A DNA stretch of 47,354 nucleotides from Corallococcus sp. CA053C (GTDB lineage Bacteria > Myxococcota > Myxococcia > Myxococcales > Myxococcaceae), in the NCBI RefSeq assembly GCF_003611675.1, contig NZ_RAWA01000029.1:1-47354 (forward strand). Reading direction: 5' to 3'. Every line of letters starts with the position of its first letter. Within the stretch, counting starts at the first letter, position 1. A program made the position numbers and the translations under genes. The notes beneath the pieces are model-generated. The model did no database searches and had not been told where the DNA came from. It was given only the letters and a program-made list of their open reading frames with translations. Below are positions 37,101 to 46,100 of this stretch, piece after piece.

Positions 37101-40100
37101 TTCACTCTGCTACATCATCTACACGTCCGGCAGCACGGGCCGTCCCAAGGGCATCGCGGTGGCGCACCGCACGCTGTCCTGGGTGGTGGCGTGGACGCGT
37201 CAGCGCTCGCCCAAGGCAGACGCCATCACGTTGCAGTTCGCGTCGCTGAACTTCGACATCTCGTACCAGGAGATGTTCACGTCCTGGTCCGTGGGCTCCT
37301 CCGTCGTGGTGCCCACGTCCGAGGTGCGCCAGGACATGCCCGCGCTCCTCCACTTCATGGCCCGCCACGGCGTGGAGCGGCTGTTCCTCCCGTTCATCGC
37401 GCTCCAGACGATGGCGGACGCGGTGGCCCACGGCTCGCCGGTGCCGGAGCGGCTGGTGGAGGTGGTGACAGCCGGTGAGCAACTCCAGGTGACGCCCGCG
37501 CTCGTGGCCCTCTTCGAGCGGCTGCCCGCGAGCGTCCTGGAGAACCAGTACGGCCCGTCCGAAGCGCACGTCGTCAGCGCCTACCGGCTGCGCGGCCTCC
37601 CGCACACCTGGGAGCGCCTGCCCCCGGTGGGGATGCCCGTACCCGGCACGCGGCTGTTCATCGTGGATCCGCAGGGCCGTCCCTGCCCCGTCGGGGTGCC
37701 CGGCGAGGTGCTCGTCGGCGGCGGCCAGGTGGCGCTCGGCTACCACGCGCGTCCGGAGCTCACGGCGGAGAAGTTCATCCCCGACGCGCTGTCCGGCGAA
37801 CCCGGGGCCCGCGTGTACCGCACCGGAGACCGTGCCCGCTGGCGCGCGGACGGCGCCATCGAGTTCTTCGGACGGCTCGACGGCCAGGTGAAGGTGCGCG
37901 GCTTCCGCATCGAGCTGGGAGAGGTGGAAGCGGCCCTGCGCGACATCCCGGGCGTGCGCGCCGCGGCGGCGCTCGTGCGCGAGGACATTCCGGGCGACAA
38001 GCGGCTTATCGGCTACGTGGTGCTCCAGCCGGACACCGCGTGGGAGCCGGAGGCCCTGCGTCAGGCCCTGGGCCGGCGCCTGCCGGAGTACATGCTGCCC
38101 ACCGCGCTCATGCGGCTGGACGCGCTGCCGGTGATGCCCACGGGCAAGCTGGTACGGCGCCTGCTGCCCGCGCCGGACGTGGACAGCCTGCGAGGCGCCG
38201 CGCCCCTCATCACCCCGCGAACGAAGCTGGAGGAGACGCTGGCGGAGGTGTTCGCACAGGTGTTGGGGCTGCCACACGTCGGCGTCACCGACAGCTTCTT
38301 CGACCTGGGCGGCCACTCGCTGCTGGCCACGCAGGTGACGTCGCGCCTGCGCACCGGCCTGGGCGTGGAGGTGCGGCTGCGCGAGGTGTTCGACGCCCCC
38401 ACGGTGGAGGCGCTCGCCCGCCGCATCGAGGGCCGCGTGCCTGAAGCGGACCGCGCGCCACGGCCTCCCGCCATCACCGCGCGGCCCGGCGTCACGTCCG
38501 CGGAGCTGTCCTTCGCGCAGCAGCGCCTGTGGTTCCTGGATCAGTACCAACCCGGCAGCGCGCTCTACAACATGCCCGCCGCGCTGAGCCTCGAAGGCGA
38601 ATTGAACGTCGCCGCGCTCACCGACGCCTTCACGGAGCTGGTGCGCCGGCACCAGGTGTTGCGCACCACGTTCCAGGTGCTCGACGGCACCGCCGTGCAG
38701 GTGTTCGCGCCGTCCGCGCCCTGGCCCCTGCCGGTGGACTCGCTGGAGCACCTGCCGCTCGCCGAACGCGAGGACGAGGCGGGGCAACGGGCGCGCGAGG
38801 AAGCGCGTCAGCCCTTCGACCTGTCCCGGGGGCCGCTGCTGCGCACGCGCCTGTTGCGGCTGTCGGAGCGCGAGCACCTGCTGCTCGTGACGATGCACCA
38901 CATCATCTCCGACGGCTGGTCCATCGCCGTGCTGATCCACGAGATGGTCGCGCTGTACGAGGCGCGCCTCACCGGCAAGCCCTCGCCGCTGCCGGAGCTG
39001 CCCATCCAGTACGCGGACTACTCGGCGTGGCAGCGCGAGTGGCTGCGCGGCGACGTGCTGGACGCGCAGGTCGACTACTGGCGCAAGCAACTGGAGGACG
39101 CGCCGCCCGCGCTGGAGTTCCCCACGGACCACCCACGCACGGCGGACACCCAGAGCCCTGGCACGTGGCTGGAGATGGAGCTGCCGCGTGAGCTGGTGCA
39201 GTCGCTGCGCACGCTCTGCCAGCGTGAAGGCGCCACGTTGTTCATGGGCCTGCTCGCGGGATTGCAGGCGTTGCTCGCGCGCTACTCGGGCCAGGATGAC
39301 ATCTGCGTGGGAGCGCCCGTCGCGGGCCGCACCCAGGCGGAGATGGAGGGACTGGTCGGCTTCTTCGTCAACACGCTGGTGATGCGCACGCGGCTGGAGG
39401 GCGACCCCACCTTCCGTGAGCTGCTGGGCCGGGTGAAGGACGTCACCCTGGGCGCGTTCGCGCATCAGGAAGTGCCCTTCGAGAAGCTGGTGGAAGCGCT
39501 CCAGCCTCCGCGCATGCCGGAGCGCACGCCGTTCTTCCAGGTGGCGCTGGTGATGCTCAACACGCCCTCGGCGGAGCTCACCGTGCCGGGGCTCCAGCTG
39601 AAGCTCCTGGAGCTGGACAGCGGCACCGCGAAGTTCGACTTCACCTTCACGCTGAGCGAGACGCCCCAGGGCATCCGAGGCGCGCTGGAGTACCGCACCG
39701 ACCTGTACGAAGCGGCCACCGCGGAACGGCTCGTCGCCCACCTGCACGCGCTCTTGAAGGACGCGGTCGCGCACCCCGAGCAGCGCCTGTCCACGCTGTC
39801 GCTCCTGTCGCGGGCGGAGCGGCACCAGGTCTTGGTGGACTGGAACACCCGCCCTGGCCTCCCCGTGTCCACGACGGTCCACGGTCGCGTCGAGGCCCAG
39901 GCCGCACGCACGCCGGACGCCGTGGCGGTGACGTTCGAAGGCCAGCGCCTCACGTATGCGCAGCTGGAGCAGCAGGCCAATCAGCTTGCCCACCGGCTGC
40001 GCGAACTGGGCGTGCGCACCGGGGACCGCGTGGGGCTGTGCGTGGAGCGCTCGCTGGAGATGACGGTGGGCGTGCTCGGCATCCTCAAGGCGGGCGCGGC

Positions 40101-43100
40101 CTACGTGCCGCTCGACCCCACCTACCCCGCCGAACGGCTGGCCCTGATGCGCGAGGACGCCGGCATCCGCGCGGTGCTGACGCAGGCGCACCTGGACGCC
40201 ACGCTGCCGAAGGATCCGGGCGTCGCCGTGGTGCTGCTGGACGCGGAGGCCCGCGCGCTGTCGCTCCTGCCGACGCACGCCCCCGCGGTGGACGTGCAGG
40301 AGGAGTCGCCCTGCTACCTCATCTACACGTCGGGCAGCACCGGGCGGCCCAAGGGCGTGGCGATGTCGCACCACGCGCTGTCGCACCTGCTGGCGTGGCA
40401 GTGCCAGCGCTCGGTGAAGGCCGACGCCACCACGTTGCAGTTCGCGTCGCTGAGCTTCGATGTGTCCTTCCAGGAGATGCTGTCCACCTGGAGCGCGGGC
40501 GGCACGCTGGTGGTGCCCACGGCCGCGGTGCGCCGGGACATGCCCGCGCTCCTGCGCCTCATGGCGACCGAGGGCGTGGAGCGGCTGTTCCTCCCCTTCG
40601 TCGCGCTACAGTCCCTCGCGGATGCCGTGGAGCACGGCGCCCCGCTGCCGGAGCGTTTGCGCGAAGTCGTGACGGCCGGTGAGCAGTTGCAGGTGACACC
40701 CGCGCTGGTGTCCTTCTTCGAGCGCCTGCCGGGCTGCGTGTTGGAGAACCAGTACGGCCCCACGGAGACGCACGCCGTCAGCGCGCACCGCCTGCCCGGG
40801 GCGCCGTCCTCGTGGGAGCGGCTGCCGTCCATCGGAGCCCCGCTGCCGGACATGCAGCTGTACGTCTTGGACGCGAGCGGCCAGCCCTGCCCGGTGGGCG
40901 TGCAGGGAGAGCTGCTCATCGGCGGTGTCCAGGTGACGCCCGGCTACCACGGACGTCCGGAGCTGACGGCCGAGAAGCTGATGCCGGATCCGTTCTCCTC
41001 CGTCCCGGGCGCGAGGCTGTACCGCACGGGCGACCGCGCGCGTTGGCGCGTGGACGGCACGCTCGACTTCCTGGGCCGCGTCGACCATCAAGCCAAGGTG
41101 CGCGGCTTCCGCGTGGAGCCTGGAGAGGTGGAGGCAGTCCTGCGCGGCCTGCCCGGCGTGCGCGACGCGGCCGCCGTGGTGCGCGAGGACGTGGCGGGCG
41201 ACAAGCGCCTCGTGGGCTACGTGGTCCTCCCCGCCGACGCGGCGTGGGATCCGCAGGCCCTGCGACAGGTGCTCGCGAGCCGCCTGCCGGAGTACCTGGT
41301 ACCCTCCGCGCTGCTGCGCCTGGAGGCCCTGCCCCTCACGCCCAGCGGCAAGCTTGCCCGCCGCATGTTGCCCGCGCCGGACGCGGACAGCCTGCGGGGT
41401 GACGCGCCCTTCATCGCGCCGCGCACGCCGCTGGAGCAGACGCTGGCGGACGTGTTCGCGCAGGTGCTCGGAGTGCCGCGCCTGGGCGTGACGGACAACT
41501 TCTTCGCCCTGGGCGGCCACTCGCTGCTGGCCACGCAGGTGACGTCGCGCCTGCGCACGGCCCTGCGGCTGGAGGTGCCGCTGCGCGAGCTGTTCGAATC
41601 GCCCACCGTGGAGGGGCTGGCCCTGCGACTCCAGGGGCGCCTGACCACGACGACGCGCCGGGGCCCGTCCTCGACCATCGCGCCGCGCGCCATCGAGGCG
41701 CCGGTGTCCTTCGCGCAGCAGCGGCTGTGGTTCCTGGATCAGCTCCAGCCGAACCTCCCGCTCTACAACATGCCCGCCGCGCTGCGCGTGGAAGGCCTGT
41801 TGAACGCGTCCGCGCTCCAGCAGGCCTTCACGGAGCTCGTGCGCCGGCACCAGTCGCTGCGCACCACGTTCCGCGCTCGCGACGGTCGGCCCGTGCAGAT
41901 CATCGGTCCCGCCACGGCGTTCCCGTTGGCGGTGGAGGACCTGCGCTCGCTGGACGCGAACCGCCGCGAGGAGGAGACGCGAAAGCGGATCCACGAGGAG
42001 GCCCGCGCCCCGTTCAACCTGGCCCAGGGGCCACTGCTGCGCGCCGGCATCCTGCGCCTCGGTGAGCGCGAGCACCTGCTGCTCGTGACGATGCACCACA
42101 TCGTCTCCGACGGCTGGTCCATGGCCGTGCTCATCCGGGAGATGGGGGCGCTCTACGAGGCCCTCGTCGCCGGGCGCCCGTCGCCCCTGCCGGAGCTGCC
42201 CCTTCAATACGCGGACTACGCGACGTGGCAGCGCGACGGACTCCAGGGCGAGGTCCTGGAGGAACAGCTCGCGTACTGGCGCGGCCAGCTGGAAGACGCA
42301 CCGCCGATCTCCGAGCTGCCCACGGACCGGCCGAGGACCGCGGACACGAACCAGCCCGGTGCGTCGCTGCCGGTGGTGCTGTCCCCGAAGCTGACGAGGG
42401 ACCTGCTGGCCCTGTGTCAGCGCGAAGGGGCCACGCTGTTCATGGGCCTGCTCGCGGCCCTCCAGGCCGTGCTCGCGCGTCACGCCGGGCAGGATGACGT
42501 CTGCATGGGAGCGCCCATCGCGGGCCGCACGCAGGCGGAGACCGAAGGCATCATCGGCTTCTTCATCAACACGCTGGTGATGCGCACGCGGCTGGAGGGC
42601 GACCCCACCTTCCGCGAGCTGCTGGGCCGGGTGAAGGACGTCACGCTGGGCGCCTACGCGCACCAGGACGTGCCCTTCGAGAAGCTGGTGGAGGTCCTCC
42701 AGCCGCCCCGGCTGCGCGGCGTACCGCCGTTCTTCCAGGTGGCCCTCACGCTCCAGAACGCGCCCACCGCCGCGCTGGCGCTGCCCGGCGTCACCTTCCA
42801 ACCGATGGAGACGGGAACCGGCACGTCCCGCTTCGACCTGTCGCTCACCTTGTCCGAAGCGCCCACGGGTCTGCACGGCGCGCTGGAATACCGGACGGAC
42901 CTCTACGACGCGGAGACCGTCACCCGGCTGATGGAGCACCTGCGCCTGCTGCTGGAGGCGGCGGTGGCGCAGCCCGCGCGGCGCCTGTCCACGCTGTCGC
43001 TGCTCTCCGACGCCGAACGGCACCGCGTGCTGGTGGAGTGGAACGCGACCACCGTGCCGTACCCGCGTGACACGGCCGTGCAGGCGTTGTTCGAAGCCCA

Positions 43101-46100
43101 GGCCGCGCGCACGCCAGACGCGGTGGCGGTGGAGTTCCAGGGACGCACGCTCACCTACGCGGCGCTGGACCGCCGGGCGAACCAGCTCGCGTGGCACCTG
43201 CGCAAGAGCGGCGTGAAGCCGGGCGCGCGGGTGGCCGTGTGCCTGGAGCGCTCGCTGGAGCTGATGGTGGCCGTGCTCGGCATCCTCAAGGCAGGAGCGG
43301 CCTACGTCCCGCTCGACCCCGAGGCGCCCCTGGAGCGGCAGTCCTTCTTCCTGGAGGACACCGGCGCGGTGCGGGTCATCACCTCCACGGCGATGCAGCA
43401 GCACCTGCCCAGCACCGCGCCCTGGCCGCTGGTACTCGACACGGAGGCGACACGCCTCGACGCGGAGCCGGACACGGCGCCGGAGCCCGCGCCGGGCGGC
43501 GATGCGCTGGCCTACGTCCTCTACACCTCCGGCACCACGGGCCGGCCCAAGGGCGTCTGCGTCCCGCACCGGGCCATCGTCCGGCTGGTGATGGGGACGG
43601 ACTTCGCGCGGCTCGGCCCCGACGAGGTCTTCCTGCAACTGGCCCCGCTCGCCTTCGACGCTTCGACGTTCGAGCTGTGGGGCTGCCTGCTGCACGGCGG
43701 CAGGTTGGTGCTCGCGGATCCGGGGGCGATGTCGCTGGAGGCGCTGGGCCGCGCGTTGGACGCGCACCACGTCACCACGCTGTGGCTGACGTCCGCGCTG
43801 TTCGAGCAGATGGTGGCCACGCAGCCGGAAGCCCTGGCCCGTGTGCGGCAGGTGCTCGCCGGGGGCGACGTGCTGTCACCCACGCGGGTGCGTGAGCACG
43901 TGGCCCGTGCGGGCCGGCTGGTGAACGGGTACGGCCCCACCGAGGGCACCACCTTCACCACCTGCCACGTCATGACCGACGCGAGCGCGGTGGAGACTCC
44001 GGTGTCCATCGGCCGGCCGCTCGCCAACACGCGCGTGTACGTGCTCGATGCGTCCCTGCGGCCCGTGCCGACAGGCGTACCCGGAGAGCTGTACGTGTCC
44101 GGAGACGGGCTCGCCTGGGGCTACCTCCAGCAGCCCGCGCTCACCGCGGAGCGGTTCCTGGCGGATCCGTTCAGCACCGTGCCGGGAGCTCGGATGTACC
44201 GCTCCGGAGATCAGGTCCGCTGGAAGGCGGACGGGACGCTCCAGTTCCTCGGCCGCCGCGACACCCAGGTGAAGCTGCGCGGCTTCCGCGTGGAGCCAGG
44301 CGAAATCGAGAACGTGCTCCTCGCGCACTCCTCGGTGCGCGAGGCGGTGGTGCTGGCGCGCGACGACATGCCGGGAGGACGCGCCCTGGTGGCCTACGTC
44401 GTGCCCCGCGCCGGAGCCGCTTCGACAGCGCCGCTGCTGGACGCCCAGGCCCTGAAGACCTGGCTGCGCGAACGGCTGCCCGAATACCTGGTGCCCTCCG
44501 CCATCGTCATGCGGGCCTCGCTGCCCGTCACGCGCAACGGCAAGGTGGACCGCCGCGCGCTGCCCGCACCGGAGACCGTCGGTGCGAACGACGCGAGCCT
44601 CCAGTCGCGCACGGACACGGAAGCCCGGCTCGCCACGCTGTGGAACGAGCTGCTGGGAACGAAGGGCACGGGCGCGCACGACGACTTCTTCGACCGTGGC
44701 GGACACTCGCTGCTCGCGACGCAGTTGTTGTCGCGGATCCGCGCCACGTTCGCGGTGGAGCCCCGGCTGCAGGACCTCTTCGAAGCGCGCACGCTGGAGG
44801 CCCAGGCGGCGCTGCTGGATGCCGCCCTCGCTCGCGCGGTCCGGCTCCAGGCTCCTCCGCTGCGTCCCGTACCGCGACAGGGAGACCTGCCGCTGTCGTT
44901 CGCGCAGCAGCGGCTGTGGTTCCTGGACCAGTACCAACCGGGCCTGCCCATCTACAACATGCCGGTCGCGCTGCGGCTGCACGGCGCGCTGGACGTGGCG
45001 GCCCTGGAGCGGGCCTTCACGGAGCTGGTGCGTCGCCACGAATCCCTGCGCACCACGTTCGCCACCCACGCGGGCACGCCCGTCCAGGTCATCGCGCCCA
45101 AGGCGCCCTTCCCCCTGACCGTGCAGGACCTGAGAGCGCTGGCCGTGGAGACGCGCGAACAAACCGCCGAGCGCCTCGCCCAGGAAGAGGCCCGTCAGCC
45201 CTTCGACCTCGCCCGGGGTCCGCTGCTGCGGGCACGCCTGCTCTGGTTGTCGGAGCGCGAGCACCTGCTGCTCGTGACGATGCACCACATCGTCTCCGAC
45301 GGCTGGTCCATCGCCGTGCTCATCCGGGAGATGGTCGCGCGTTACGCCGCCTCCATCACCGGCCAGCCCCTGACGCTGCCACCGCTGCCCGTCCAGTACG
45401 CGGACTACGCCGTCTGGCAGCGCGAATGGCTCCAGGGGGACGTGCTGAAGGCGCAGCTGGATTACTGGCGTCACCAGCTTGCCGGAGCCCCCTCCGCGCT
45501 GGAGCTGCCCACGGACCGGCCGCGCACCGCGGACTCACGCCAGCCGGGCGCGAGCTTCCACCTGATGCTGCCCCGGAAGCTGGCGCAGGACCTGACGGCG
45601 CTGTGCCAGCGCGAAGGGGCCACGCTGTTCATGGGCCTGCTCGCGGGCTTCCAGGCCGTGCTCTCCCGCTGGGCGGATCAAGACGACGTCAGCGTGGGCA
45701 CCCCCATCGCAGGCCGCACACGCGAGGAGACCGAAGGCCTCATCGGGTTCTTCGTCAACACGCTGGTGATGCGCACGCGGCTGGACGGCAACCCCACCTT
45801 CCGCGAGCTGCTGGGCCGGGTGAAGCGCGTCACGCTGGATGCCTACGACCACCAGGAGGTGCCGTTCGAGAAGTTGGTGGAGGTCCTCCAGCCGAAGCGT
45901 CAGGCCGAACGCACGCCGTTCTTCCAGGTGTCGCTGGTGATGCTCAACACACCGACCGCGGAGCTGTCGCTGCCCGGCATGCGCATCGAGCCGCAGCCGG
46001 TGGACGCGGGCACCGCCATGTTCGACCTCTCCCTCACGCTCAACGAGAAGCCTGAAGGGCTTGAGGGCGGCGTGGAGTACCGCACCGACCTCTACGACCG

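Noticed and set aside
37102-43770. Very long open frames on the minus strand opposite the megasynthase (for example 37102-40386 and 40606-43770)
   Set aside because: They mirror the codon periodicity of the plus-strand gene in very GC-rich DNA. Their translations are Arg/Gln/Gly/His-rich with no motif, while the plus strand has dense catalytic motifs.
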